Program-made: the position numbers and the translations under genes
Shown: positions 13,606-25,806 of the stretch, one piece after another
Numbering within the stretch: the stretch's first letter is position 1
Layout: every line of letters starts with the position of its first letter
The notes under the pieces: model-generated
What the model was told of the DNA's origin: nothing
Database searches by the model: none
The model's input: the letters and a program-made list of their open reading frames with translations, nothing else
DNA from: Paralithodes platypus
Lineage: Eukaryota > Arthropoda > Malacostraca > Decapoda > Lithodidae
Assembly (NCBI GenBank): GCA_032716605.1
Contig: CM064502.1
Coordinates: 40,832,507 to 40,896,506, forward strand
Reading direction: 5' to 3'
Length of the DNA: 64,000 nt

Positions 13606-14525
13606 ATAGTACAAAGTAAATCAAGCAACACCAGGTCTAGTGACCCTTCTAGGCTGCTTGTCCTCCAAAACACTGAGGATCAAGTGTCCAAACAGTGGTT
13701 TAGAGTGGGTAAGGGAACATTGGAAAGGGAACTACTTCCCTGGAACTAATGTCCGTGACAGGATTAGGAAGTTAGTAGGGGACTGATGGGTTAGTAACTG
13801 AGGGGGGGATAAAATAAAGTTATTCAATTACAAACGCAGTCAGTCACGGGTTTGATGTGAGATATTTGTCTAGGCGAGGTTTAAATTAATCAACGGTGCT
13901 GCAGTCTATAACATCTCGGGGAAACCCATTCCACAAGTTGACAACTCGATTGAAGAAGAAATTCTTAGATTCGTGTGAGTTAAAAGATTGACCAATAATT
14001 TTGCAACCGTTTCCCCGCGTGTAATTAGATTGGTCGATAGTCAAGTACTTACTACAGTTCATATCGTCGATGCCTTTGATGATTTTGAACACTTGAATTA
14101 AGTCACCTCTTAATTTGCGCTGGGTTAAAGGAAATATATTTAATTATCTAAGACGCTCCTCGTATGGTTTGTTCTTTAGGCTTGGTATCATTTTGGTAAC
14201 TCTACGTTGAACTCGTTCTAGCTTGTCTATATCTTTTTGGTAATAAGGGCACCATGATTGAATGCAGTATTCCAGAAGAGGGCGGACTAAGGAATTGTAA
14301 AGAGTTAGGATAACTTCTTTGGATTTATGCTCAAATGACCTGCCTATAAAGCCAATTATTTTGTTTGCCTTTTTAACAACTTCTGAACATTGTTGACTCG
14401 GTTTTAGGTTACTCGATATTGTTACTCCCAGATAAGTCTCTCTGTTTACATTCTTAAGCTGAGTGCCATTCATCGAATAGTTTGCTTTCTCATTTAGGTA
14501 TCCGATATGTAGTGTCTTATGGGAG
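13606..14525 (-). pseudogene. LINE-A: 5'-truncated non-LTR retrotransposon, ORF2 C-terminus
   Basis: Read on the minus strand, it encodes the post-RT region of a jockey/CR1-type ORF2: NGTQLKNVNRETYLGVTISS, then LYNSLVRPLLEYCIQSWCP, then RVQRRVTKMIPSLKNKP, then NHESKNFFFNRVVNLWNG-like sequence. A stop near 14,145 and another near the C-terminus break the frame. RT and endonuclease are absent, the usual 5' truncation. A very similar copy lies on the plus strand at 49,424-50,281, so the family was active more than once here. The 3' end, near 13,606, carries a TACTTTGTAC-like tail rather than poly(A). Confidence 0.85.
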
Positions 14526-15119
14526 CCTGGGACTTGATGGAGATGTTGAAGCTAGCTGAGGGTGCGGGGCTAGACACCACTTAGAGGAGAGAGCAAGAAT
14601 GAGCGTATGTGGAAGAGGATTAGTGATTAAATAAAATTTTAAAGGATATAATATATATCACTTAATTTTTATCGCTAACCATGAAGCAAGCTTACATCTT
14701 TTGTATCCTACACGACCTTCGAGCAGTTAGTCTACCACCCTACTCGTATTCCTGACCACCTTGCCCCAACATCCTTGACATATGTAATCCTCTAATCATT
14801 CTGCTTACACTGTAAACCTCTCTCCATTGGGCTCCTCCAATCATAACCTTAACTCTGCTACCTGTCTTATCTTTCCAATACGGCCGTCTGATCCTTCCAG
14901 CCGGCGGCGATTGCGGCACTTTTTCGCTACCGACTGGGAGCCTCTTTGGAAGATTTTCTTTGATTTCCCATGGAATTATTTATGGTTCCTTTTTCTCTCC
15001 GTCTAATGCAACACAAAAATCTTGGTTTACTCACACTTGTTGTACCTATCTGCAATAATGAGGAAGCATTCAAACAGTAGCCTACTGTCACCTTCAAACT
15101 TAATAATCTTGTTCACTAT

Positions 15120-15500
15120 ATGTTTCTGCCCGGAATCAAGCCAAATCTGTTCTTCGACTCGACAAACACTTTTTTATCAATAACAAATGCTCTGAACTTT
15201 CCAACTCAAGCTTTCTGGCGTCTAGTAAAAAATCTCTTCAACAATATTGCTTCCTCGTTTTTCCCTTTTCTTTTCCATTCCGATGGTACCACCGTTACTT
15301 CTTCCTCTGACAAAGCTGAACTCTTCACTCAAACATTCGCTATTAAGTCCATGCACCTTGTATGATTCCTATGATATTCCTCCCTCTACACTCCTTCTCT
15401 CTTATGTATGCCGAATATCCTAATCTCTTCCAATACAGTCTGAGAGAGACATCTCATATTCTGACAGACTGTCCTTGATAGCTTTGACAAGGACTTCACC
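15120..15500 (+). pseudogene. LINE-C fragment (region just upstream of RT)
   Basis: The clear part encodes FWRLVKNLFNNIASSFF followed by HSDGTTVTSSSDKAELFTQTFA, the linker between endonuclease and RT in jockey-type LINEs. The same segment recurs at 63,560 onward as HSDGTTVTSSSDEAELFANTFA, which supports the call. Sequence after about 15,365 continues with stops and frameshifts. It is a decayed, truncated copy. Confidence 0.7.
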
Positions 15501-17009
15501 TGTGGCTTGTACAACTGGGTATAGCCCCAAGAATTAAGTCAGATTTTCCCCACGCTTTTCATAAATATACCGAACACAATTGGCAAGAAGCTTGTCCATT
15601 GATGCATCTGTGGACTCCTTAATCATCAATGAAAACGTTGTTCCTTGTATGGCTTCTTTTAACTCTGTGTTAAGGGATGGGGACAGTTATGCCAGGTTTT
15701 TACTGGGGTTGATTGGATTGATTAGGTAGGTTCTACTTGACTGGAGGATCCGAAATCGTTTCAACACATGCACAGAAAGTAATAGAGGATAATTATAACA
15801 AAACATGCATTCATATTATTATATTCACACATGGATATTGCATACAAATAGTAGATATTGGTATATATAGATATGAGACGCACAAGCGATGCTCTTCAAT
15901 TTAACTTCACTATTAAGACTGTGCTTCGATAACTTGCTCCCTTCAATCGAGGTATTACACTTGTACTTAATAAAGGTAATTATTATATATAGTACTTCTG
16001 TCCATACTTTTATTTCCATAAGTATTGGACAGTCTAAATTTAAGTGTAATCTTAAATAATAAGTAATAAATTTGTAGGAATAAGAATCATAATAATATGA
16101 TTTAGTATAAATGAGAAGAATATTGAATTATGGGTAGCATTCAAGGAGACTACCGCAGGACGTACCTCTGACTGGGTATAGGCTATCGTAGTGTTTACTA
16201 TACCCCTTTGAAAGGACATTAGCCTATCCTAACAACCTTACCTAACCTATACTAGTATTATGGGTGGGGGCTGCCGCCCCCACACCCCCGCTGTTTGACA
16301 TCTTTAACTTAGATTTTTGGTGTATTTGTATGTGAAGTGGGTATTTTTTCAGTTTGTTGATAACGAAAATCCTCCATGCGGACTATATACAGAAAAATAT
16401 GGCAAATCTATTGGTGCCTATTTTACCTAATACATTGTTTCTCATAACGCTGCAGTAGTGTCGTTTAAAATAACCGAATTATGTTCTGTATTAGATATTA
16501 AGTAGTAATATATCATTCCTATAAACTTGGGTAATAAATTCTGGGTAGGGAAAACTTCTCCCGACCTGTTTCCGCACGCGCGCGTAGAGGCAAGGGTCCC
16601 ACAAATTTTGTCTGGGACCTCACTTGCTCTCCGACCACCACCGCTGACAGCACTATTTGTCTTGTTCTCATCTCATTCCATTAACACGATAGAACTAACC
16701 TCAACGTAGATTCCCATCAATTTCCCTATCATCTATTATCCTCCTAATTATAATTTAAGTATTGAGGCCCCCTTATATCCTTAACTAAACTAATTTCCTC
16801 TCTGATCATCACTTGTCATCACACAACTCCACCACCAAGAAGTTACCTTGTTCCACTCCTCAATAACCCTACCCGTCGCCTACGATCCCGCAACAAGGTA
16901 AATATACTATTGTGTGGTTTGGTATAACTGTACAGTCTACTTACTTCAAGAAAAACCACATAATAAATGGTCCTTCGAACGAAAACTTTTAATTATAATC
17001 ATCTCGGTT

Positions 17010-18300
17010 ATACTGAGTAGATGGGAAGTTGCTGAAAGCAGTGAAGAGCATGTATGAGGATGCAAAGGTGGCAGTACGTGTGGAGAGTGAGCAGAGCGAG
17101 TTCTTTGACCTGAATGTTGGTTTGAAACAAGGGTGTGTGATGTCCCCGTGGTTGTTTACTGTATATATGGATGGAGTCATGAAAGAAATACTATCAAGAG
17201 CAGTGGATGTTGGTGTATCGCTGAAAAGGGAGGGAAATGAGTGGAAGCTACCTATACTGCTGTTTGCAGATGATACAGTTCTGATGAGTGATAATGAATG
17301 GGAGTTGCAGGATCTGGTAAATGAGTTTGGAACAGTGTGCGAAAAACGGAATTTGAAGGTAAATATGGGGAAGAGCAAGGTTATGGTCTTCGAAAGGGGT
17401 GAAGTCACAGAGTGTGAGGTGAAGCTGAACGGTCAGGCTATGGAGATCGTCAACTCTTTTAAGTATCTGGGCAGTGTGTTGAGTAAAGATGGGACTATGG
17501 ATGAAGAAGTGCGGGAGAGGGTACAACAGGGGAAGAGGGTTGTAGGAACACTGAAAGCAGTAACAAGAAATAGGGTGGTCAGTATGGAAGTGAAGAAGTC
17601 CTTGCATGACAGTGTGGTAATCCCGACACTGACTTACGGAAGCGAAGCATGGACGTTGGTTGAGAGACTCAGACCAAGAGTGAGAGCGGTGGAAATGAAT
17701 TACTTAAGAAGTGCGTGCGGAGTTACATGGAGGGATAGACAGACTAATGAAGAAGTAAGAAGGAGGTGTGGTGTGGAGGTAGATGTGCTAGAAAGTATGA
17801 AAAGGAACAACTTGAGATGGTTCAGCCATATGGAACGTATGGAAAGCGAGAGAATGACTAAGAGGGTGTACGAGAGCGAGGTGGAGGGACAGAGAGGGAG
17901 AGGTAGACCGAAGGAGAGGTGGAAGGATGGAATGAGGAAGTATATGAACGAAGGCGGTGTTGGTTGGGGGGAGGGGCGTCGACTGACTGGGGACAGAGGT
18001 GCATGGGGTCGGTTCGTTCGTGGCCACCCCTTCGGGGATCAAGGCGTCAGGAAATAGATAGATTCTGAGAGTGAGGGTCTGAGTCTGGAGGGTGAGACAG
18101 TGAAGCACTTGAACGAAGCAACCAGCCCCTTCAGAGATGGAGCTGCTTCGAGCCATGAATGGATGCTTCACATGTCTCACTCCCCAGACTGGAACGAGAC
18201 CTCACAGGCTTCACCGTGTTGAGCGGTGGCATGTACAGGCTTCAGCCTATGCCCGAGAGGGAGTAGTTGGAATATATAAAAACAAAAAACAAATCTAGGT
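17010..18300 (+). mobile_element. RTE-like LINE fragment with intact 3' coding end and 3' UTR
   Basis: A 5'-truncated non-LTR element begins abruptly near 17,010. It contains the last 342 codons of its ORF and then about 240 bp of 3' UTR with CTTCAGCCTATGCCCGAGAGG. Its left limit coincides with the start of RT-like coding. No poly(A) was seen; an A-rich AAAACAAAAAACAAA lies near 18,280. Confidence 0.8.
17029..18057 (+). CDS. RTE-like LINE reverse transcriptase, C-terminal half
   Basis: The frame is open for 343 codons and starts inside the RT fingers/palm because the element is 5'-truncated; no true start exists. Visible motifs: GLKQGCVMSPWLFTVYMD, the catalytic FADDTVLMS, FKYLGSVLSKDGTMDEEV, then TLTYGSEAWTL and RWFSHMERM with GRGRPKERWKDGM. 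The last block, in which a tyrosine-glycine-serine-tryptophan motif precedes a W-x-H-x-x-R-M and GRPK-RW tail, is typical of RTE-related LINEs. There are no stops, so the copy is young or under little decay. Without the endonuclease it cannot move on its own. Confidence 0.88.
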   Translation: MLKAVKSMYEDAKVAVRVESEQSEFFDLNVGLKQGCVMSPWLFTVYMDGVMKEILSRAVDVGVSLKREGNEWKLPILLFADDTVLMSDNEWELQDLVNEFGTVCEKRNLKVNMGKSKVMVFERGEVTECEVKLNGQAMEIVNSFKYLGSVLSKDGTMDEEVRERVQQGKRVVGTLKAVTRNRVVSMEVKKSLHDSVVIPTLTYGSEAWTLVERLRPRVRAVEMNYLRSACGVTWRDRQTNEEVRRRCGVEVDVLESMKRNNLRWFSHMERMESERMTKRVYESEVEGQRGRGRPKERWKDGMRKYMNEGGVGWGEGRRLTGDRGAWGRFVRGHPFGDQGVRK

Positions 18301-18967
18301 TTATTGTGGTATGACTGCGGCGCGGTTATTGTGTTGTAGGCTAGGCTATGTTGGAGGCATGGTTGTGTTGTTGTGTGTCAGCGGCGCGTCAATTGTGTTA
18401 TTGTGTTGTCGGTCAGGCGACCATGAGAGTGCCACGCATTTAATTGGTACCCTCTAATATCCACACTAACATGTCCCATGCATTTTTAACCAAGAGGGCT
18501 CAATACCCTGAGGATTTGTGGATTCGGCTTGCTTATTATTAGGTGCCAAAGCAACAGCTCTGGTGGTTCGAACTTTTTCTGTAATGAATATGTAGGTTCG
18601 CCCAACACTCGCATTCTAAAGTATCACTAATTACTGTAGGTTAGCAGTACCTATTCAACATTTAAATTTAAAATGTTATCTTTAGGGTTGGCATAAATAT
18701 TTTCTTAACATTTAAATTTGTCATTAAATTGGCCTAACCTAAATTGAGTATTTCTACGTTATCGTAACCTAAGTTTAATTTTCATTAAAGGATTTGTGTT
18801 TTGGTGTCGAGTAAGTTAGCCTAACCTAAATGTGTATTCCCAATAATGAAGCCTAAACTTATAAATTTAGCATCATGTTGGCCTAACTTCTTGAATTAAA
18901 ATATAACCTAGCCTATCAAACTTTAATTAGTTTCGCGATTTAGGGTGTTGGCCTTGCCACATATGAT
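18301..18967. other. AT-rich stretch with recurrent CCTAACCTAA motifs, no gene
   Basis: GCCTAACCTAA or close variants occur several times between about 18,640 and 18,920, irregularly spaced in AT-rich sequence. No coding signal was seen. This DNA was continuous with 28,933 onward before the Ty3 insertion at 18,973. Confidence 0.5.
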
Positions 18968-18972
18968 AAACT
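18968..18972. repeat. Target-site duplication, left (AAACT)
   Basis: AAACT lies immediately before TGTTGCG at the left end and again at 28,928-28,932 immediately after CGTCAC at the right end of the Ty3 element. The 5-bp match fits Ty3 integrases. Confidence 0.85.
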
Positions 18973-20760
18973 TGTTGCGACTGGGGTTCAAATATATCAG
19001 GGCTCTTATTCATTGGACTAGTAATGGCATAAATGTTACAACGGAAAGCGCTAGCTCCAACCTCTGAAGTATATTCCCAGTGAACAAAGAACACAAATAC
19101 TCTACAGAGTTCTATATGCAATAATAGGCTATCAAACTCTCAATAAATGTGCGTCTACTCTAGGCTTAATGTTATGTGAAAACAGCCTATTACTACCTAT
19201 AACCGAAGGTGCTTGGTTATGGTATGCAAAGTAAGGTGGTAAGAGAAGTTACAGCTTACGTTACTTTAATCAATAAATGTCAGGCACTCCTGCATGAAAG
19301 AAAGTGCACTAAAGTCCTTCAACACTAACAAGGAATCTTCTTTAAATGTTAGATGCTATAAAGATGCTCGTATCGGAAATGGAACCCAAAAAGGCAGGCA
19401 GCGGAACAATGCTCGTGCAGGCTATGCACACAAAAAGGCAGAATATATAATGCAGTCAGAGCCAAGAATATCCTAAACACTACAACAATAATAATAATCG
19501 CCACGACAATGCAGTATTCCTATCAACAAAAAGAGCCTAAGTCGTTTGTGTCTCAATACATCAAACTAGGCTGCGAAATGCTTGTGTAATGATAAATGGG
19601 TATGCATAAAAAGAGTAATTGGTTTAATATACTTAATGTCTACTGTGACTGATAAAGTCTAGCTAGAGTCAATGATACGAGATACTGGTGCGCATGGCAT
19701 GCCGCATAGCCTAGTGCAAATCTCAAGTCTGTGCGTCAAATATTACGTTATAGGGAAGGGTAGCTCTCTTGAGAAACCTTAATACCGAAGTATTAAGCGT
19801 TCTCCTGGCGTACCTCAAAGACAAGCAACGAGCTTAGAACAGTGCAGAATGGTATAGGCAAAAAACCCTCATTCGTGCATGCTCTACTCTCAATGGCACA
19901 CAGACTAGAATTTACTCAATCAACTCCAGTTCTCAGGTATGTCGTGCAGCTTTTAACTGAAGCCAGCACTCATAGGAAACAATACCTTATAATATCAGAC
20001 TCCTAGTCTAGCATTATCTAATCCAGCAGAACACTAATAATTAAAGGAAGCGGCAATATGAAAGCCAACCAATGCTTCGTGATCCACTTATCTTAACAAC
20101 TAACATACATGGGTTATATCAGACCTTAACGCACAATACAACTGGCCAGCATGAAGCTGATTTTGCAGAGTTAACCAGAGGGGGTATAATATTAATAAAA
20201 GGTGGTGAAAGATATGGAAAATGAGAGAGATAGGCAGAGGAAAAGATTCTCAGGTGCAGAGCAGGTGACAGGTAGCAAGGGAAAAATATGGGTGCGTTCT
20301 AGAAACCAGATCTGAGGGAGAGAGTGGCGAGGAACTGTATATATATACTCGCACTAGCTCGAGCCGCGTGGGAAAACAGCGGTTACAAGTCATCTAACCA
20401 CTAGCAAAGCTTACAGCATGGTAAGGGCCTCTCTCCACCAACCCCCGCGAGGCAGCCAGCCGTGACGTCATCGAGCGGGACAAAAAACACTGCGCGCCCC
20501 CTCTCACTCTGTTCTACTCCCTCTCTCTCTCCCAGATCCTATCATTACTAGTTAATGATAAAATATACTTTACAATTAAATATATAAAGCATTGACATGG
20601 GTGAAAACAAAGAGCCTTTCTGGACTGCCCATGACACGAGCTTTCATATGAAATAAAGCACACTCTAATACATAAACTGTAGCCCCATCCACTGCCCTGG
20701 CGATCCTAGTGAGTCACTGTAGGACAAGCCATGCGGTTCTAACGGAGTGGTCAACGTCAC
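18973..20760 (-). repeat. 3' LTR of the 18.97-28.93 kb Ty3 element
   Basis: It spans 1,788 bp, from TGTTGCGACTGGGG to CGGAGTGGTCAACGTCAC. It aligns with 27,137-28,927 over its whole length. A TATA-like run at about 20,337-20,349 (minus strand GAGTATATATATACAG) is a plausible U3 promoter. Small open frames inside are not conserved genes. Confidence 0.93.
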
Positions 20761-20772
20761 CCCCCCCCCAAG
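20761..20772 (-). promoter_or_regulatory. Polypurine tract of the 18.97-28.93 kb Ty3 element
   Basis: On the minus strand CTTGGGGGGGGG directly precedes the LTR start GTGACGTTGACC. Its place between the RNase H end and the LTR fits the plus-strand primer. Confidence 0.75.
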
Positions 20773-21242
20773 ATTTTTCTCAGAGGCCCCAAGGCTCACA
20801 AAAATCTGATGGTTAGAACCCATGCTATATCTCCACTTCCCATCACCCAGCGGCAATAAAATATCTGGCACAGTTCTTCAACAAAAAAAAAATCAAAATT
20901 ATAACCCTCCCCAACACCATAGGTCAAATCATATGTAGTTATGCTCCTCAAGAGCGAGCTTCTCTAGCCCAGCATTCTGAGAGGAGTGCAACTCAGAATT
21001 ACTGCTATAACATACTAAAAAAATTCAACTATCAACTATCAAAGAAAGAGTTTTTATTTGATTTTTATGTTTATAATTTGTTTATTTCGGCTGCACTATA
21101 GGGGCAAGCCTAGTTTTTTCTTCTATACCAAAGGCTCAACTCCTGTTTTACGACCCAATACGCTGGGCTACAACCGCGAGCCAACAAGCACCAAGCGCAA
21201 AATACTATTCAAACTAAAGCAGGAGGCTACCCGTGTGTCAAT

Positions 21243-24200
21243 CTACCCAGGATCATCTACCCTCGAAAGACAATCTGCAATCACGTTGTCACAACCGGCA
21301 ATATGGCGTATGTCCAGGTTATATTCCTGTAACATTAGCGACCACCTGGTCAGCCTCATATTCCGATTGTGAAACTGGTTCAAAAACTTGAGAGGGTGAT
21401 GATCTGTGTAAATTACAACGACTGGACCATAGGCTGGAACATAGACCTCGAAATGCCTCAGTGCAAGTACAATTGCCAGCAGCTCTTTCTCGACAACAGA
21501 GTAGTTCTTTTGGGCTGAATTGAACTTCTTCGAGTAGAAACTAACAGGATGTTCCAGCCCATCATCGTCCTTTTGCATAAGGACGGCACCAGCCCCCACA
21601 CCACTAGCATCTGTTGCTAGTTGGAAAGGTAGGCTAAAGTCAGGGGCCCTGAGGATCGGGTGAGTGCACAACAGGTGTTTTACTACGCTAAACGCCTTCT
21701 CACACTCAGGCGCCCATTTGAATTTCTTATCCTTCGCTAAAAGATCTGTCAGAGGTGCTAGCACGGTAGAGTACCCCTTAATGAAGCGTCTGTAGTATCC
21801 GATCATACCTAAGAACCTCATGATCTGCTTCTTGGTGGCCGGCCGGGGAAAGTGATCAATCGCAGCTATCTTGTTCTGTGGGAGGCACACCTGTCCCAAC
21901 CCCACCATGAACCCAAGATACTGCACGGACGCCCGCACGAAATCACACTTTGCCAGGTTGACCACCAAGCCAGCCTCACTAAGCCTCTTGAACAGGAGTT
22001 CTACGTGCTCACAATGACTCGTAAAGCTGTTGTCATAGATAATAACATCGTCGAGGTATACTGTGCAATTAGGAATGTCTGCCGTTATATCATTCATCAA
22101 ACTCTGAAAGGTAGCGGGTGCGTTCTTTAGGCCATAAGGCATAACGTTACAGCGGTAGGTAGCACCATCCACCACAAAACCACATAACTCTTTCGCTCGT
22201 TCGGACAAGGGCACCTGCCAGTATCCCTTAACCAAGTCCACCTTGGTTAGGTACTTTGCATTGCCTATCTTGTCCACACAGTCGTCGACCCGAGGAAGAG
22301 GGTATGGGTTGGTGGGCGTCAAACCATTTAACCGTCTGTAGTCTACACAGAATCGCACCTTACCATCCGGTTTTGGTTGCAGCGTGACGGGAGATGTCCA
22401 CTTCACCACCCCCTTCTCAATCAGCCCCCTTGTTAACATATACTCCAACTCCGCCCGGAGGGCCGGCAGTTTAATAGGGGGCACCCTATAGGGAACTGAC
22501 TTGAAAGGGGGGTGGTCTCCTACATCCACGTCGTGCACCTCTAGGGTAGTGAGACCTGGGTGCTCCGCGAAAACAGAGGGGTATGAACCGAACAGGCGCT
22601 CCACAGCCACCCGCTGATGCTCAGGTAAGTGTTGCAACGCTTCCTGAGCCGCCTGGTTCGTGTTCCCCGCCCACTGGTTCGCAGAGACATGATGATCCCA
22701 GTTATCCTCCACCTGAGCTTGACTGTCCCGTTCTCCTTCTCCACCTTGACTGCTAAACGTCATCACAGGCACAGTGAGAGGCTCAGGGGGGTGCCTCACA
22801 TACTCCTTCATAAGATTAACGTGACATAACTGATTGCGCTTACGTCTGTCTGGAGTGGCTACCAAGTAATCCAGGTCCGATAGCTTCTCAACCACCCTAT
22901 AAGGACCAGTGTACTTCGCGGATAAGGGGTGACCTACAAGGGGCAGTAGAATCAACACCTCCTGTCCCACGTGAAACTCCCTGAGTTTAACCTTGAGGTC
23001 GTACCTGTCCTTCATGAGGGCCTGAGAGCTAGTCAAATTACGGCCAGCCAACTCCAGACTGCGCAACATCCGTTCCCGACTGTCGAGGACATACTTGAGC
23101 ATAGAACAAGGTTTTTCTGCACCCTCCCATATTTCTTTAACCATATGGAGCCCTCTGACACGGTGTCCAAAGACGAGCTCATTAGGGCTGAATCCCAAAC
23201 TTTCCCCAGGTACCTCCCGTGCAGCAAACAAAACATATGGCAGGCCAAGATCCCAATCTTTCCCATTCTCAAAGCAATAACAACGAAGCATAGATTTTAA
23301 GGTTGAGTGCCATCGCTCTAACACACCCTGGCTCTCCGGATGATACGCAGATGACACAACCGTAACAATCCCATGCTGCTGCATAGTTTGAACAAAGAGG
23401 TTAGAAGTGAAGTTGGATCCTTGGTCTGACTGAATCTCATGCGGGTAACCAAACCGGGAAAAATACACTAGCAAGTTTCGGACCACCGTCTTCGCTGACC
23501 CATTTCTCATAGGGTAAGCGTCAGGGTACCTTGTTGCTACATCCATGATGGTCAGGAGAAACTTGTTTCCGGCACTTGTAGGGGGAAGGGGGCCAACCAT
23601 ATCCACTATAACCTTACTAAAGGGAGGCCCACTGACAGGAATGGGGTGTAACGGCGCCTTAGGAATGCTCTGATTCGGTTTGCCAACCTTCTGACACACA
23701 TCACACATTGCCACCCATGACACAACTTGTGCTCTCAGACCAGGCCACCAAAATAATTTCCCCAAGGCTGCAACCGTCTTACGGACACCCAGATGTCCCG
23801 CCAGTGGTACATCATGGGCCAACCTAAGTAGGCTTTCCCTGCAAACTCTCGGCACGACCAGCTGGTCTACCTCTCCTGACCCCCCCTCCCAATTCCTCTG
23901 CGGATCTTGGAATCGCCGGTATAATATGCCATCTATGAAAAAAAAATCTCCCGACTGTGCATCACTGTCCTCCTCCAACTCGACAGCACCGGTACCACAT
24001 TCAAGAACCTCCGGGTCTTCCAATTGCAACTTACGAATGTCCGAAGGAGCAAGCCTATCCAAGTGTTTGCGAAACAACTCATGCCCCCCTCCTACACTAA
24101 ATTTGGCCGCCCGTTGCTCTCTCTCTGCGTACCGTTGCTGTCTCATCGTCTTTTTAAGCCCATCCACTGCCTTCTCAGGAACAGTTAATGGGTCTTCTCT

Positions 24201-25028
24201 AGACTCGAAAATTGGTCCTAATAATGAGTCCCCGAGAATGTCCGCTGATACTGAACTCTCAACCACATCAACTTCCAACCCCTTCTCGGTATCCTTCCTC
24301 CGCTGATCTAAAGACTGTTGACCAGAATGTGACTCCCATACTTCTTCAACCATATGGAGAGGCCCTCTGACACGGTGTCCAAAGACGAGCTCATTAGGGC
24401 TGAATCCCAAACTCTCCCCAGGTACCTCCCACACAGCAAACAAAACACATGGCAGGCAAAGATCCCAATGCCTCCCACTCTCATAGCAACAACAACGAAG
24501 CACAGATTTCAAGGCTGAGTGCCATCGCTCTAACACACCCTGGCTCTCCGGATGATATGCAGATGACACAACCCCAACAATCCCATGCTGCGGAATTGCT
24601 TGTACAAAGAGGCTAGAAGTGAAGTTGGGTCCCCGGACTGACTGAAGCCCCTGCGGGTAACCATACCGGGAAAAATACACTAGCAAGCTTCGGACCACCG
24701 TCTTCGCCGACCCATTTCTCATAGGGTACGCGTCAGGGTACCTTGTTGCTACATCTCCCGACTGTGCATCACTGTCCTCCTTCAACTCTTTCGTCTTTTT
24801 AAGCCCATCCTCTGCCCCTTCAGGAACAGTTACTGGGTCTTCTCCAGACTCGAAATGTGGTCCTAATACCGAGTCCCCGAGAAGGTCCGTTGACACTAAA
24901 CTTTCAACCCCTTCTCGGTACCCTTCCTCCGCTGATCTAAAGATTGTTGACCAGAATGTGACTCCCTGGATGCAGAATCTCCGGTGACAACACACTCCAT
25001 AGGCTGCCCCGGACACTTCCCAACCCAC
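21243..25028 (-). pseudogene. Ty3 pol: duplicated partial integrase, integrase, RT, RNase H
   Basis: The frame opens out of register with the protease frame and ends with the stop after SRVDDPG at 21,243. In order: a linker and partial integrase core duplicated from downstream; a complete integrase with HHCC (HDVPLAGH to CDVCQ), then DMVGPL, QSDQGSNFTS and HPESQGVLERW; a GPY module (KYTGPYRVV); RT with TKVDLVKGYWQ and YLDD; and RNase H with TDASGVGAG, EKELLAIV, YTDHHPL and IADCLSR. The upstream duplicate has QSVRG in place of QSDQG, so its second catalytic aspartate is gone. The main integrase, RT and RNase H keep their catalytic residues. No true start codon is expected, because pol is made as part of a longer polyprotein. 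Confidence 0.93.
24319..24965 (-). repeat. Tandemly duplicated linker plus integrase-core segment inside Ty3 pol
   Basis: The linker sequence coding SHSGQQSLDQRRK-TEKGL occurs twice, near 24,330 and 24,965. The segment between duplicates the integrase region from VATRYPDAYPMRNGSAK to the VEEVWE tail. The duplicate lacks the HHCC finger and the first catalytic aspartate, and its second is replaced by valine. The event added about 640 bp. Confidence 0.8.
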
Positions 25029-25792
25029 TCCTGCTCCTCCCTACTCACGTCGGCCGGCTTCTCGACAACGACTAAGGGTGGAGCCTCAGAAGTAGGCCCC
25101 GCAAAGTCGTTGCCAAGAAGGAGGTCGACGCCCCCAACAGGTAACTTCTCCACAATTCCTACATCCAGGTCACGAGTCACACCATCAACTTCCACCTTCA
25201 TTCTTACAAGCGGGTATGACCTTGTCGCATTAACTCCCTGAACCACAACCACCCGCGCCGTATTGACAGGTTTACCAGTGAAATTTCTCAACAGTGTTTG
25301 CGATGCCCCAGTGTCACGCAAAATTCTCACCTCATGTCTTCTACCCCCCCACTCCACACAACCGAGTCCCCTGTGGTCACTAAAGGCATCACGGACAGGG
25401 AATAAGCCTTCCGGATCCTTCTGCACTGGCAGTGTATTTACCTCGGAAGAAATGCCTCTAACAAACTCCGATGTCCTCTTGAACACTCCAATGCCGTGAG
25501 CAAAAGACACGGCTGCCGGAGGAGGTCGACTAGGGCACTCATTTGCCTTATGACCCTCCTGGTGGCAACTAAAACACATAAATTTTGGTTTCGGCTTATA
25601 CTGTGATGTAAAAGGCCCCTGACTTTTCACATACGGTGTGGTGGTAGGTTTGGCTTCAGTTTTAGTTTCATTGCTCTTTGGTTTAAATGTGTCATTGCTA
25701 CGGGGAGGGGGAGGATAACGGTCCCTAGCACTTGCATCGTACTTCTGTGAGGACCCGCAACCCCGAATCAACGACAGCCGTAGATCAGCCAT
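24896..25792 (-). pseudogene. Ty3 Gag C-terminus and aspartic protease
   Basis: This frame holds the Gag tail EMADLRLSLIRGCG, a CCHC knuckle CFSCHQEGHKANEC, the protease with ILRDTGASQTLL, and the protease flap/core region ending VDLLLGNDFAG. It lies one frame off from gag upstream because a single base is missing near 25,825 relative to the 31-38 kb element. It stops at 24,896 because about 8 bp are missing in the duplicated linker, after which the reading continues in the pol frame. These are ordinary inactivating mutations rather than a programmed shift, since the sister element breaks at different places. Confidence 0.88.
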
Positions 25793-25806
25793 TTCTGCTG
25801 CTTCTA

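Noticed and set aside
18640..18920. Telomeric TTAGG repeats (CCTAACCTAA motifs)
   Set aside because: The motifs are scattered, not in tandem arrays, and sit in ordinary AT-rich sequence.
19294..19476. 60-codon frame repeated at 27,458-27,640 as a conserved small gene
   Set aside because: It lies in the duplicated LTR, which explains the conservation.
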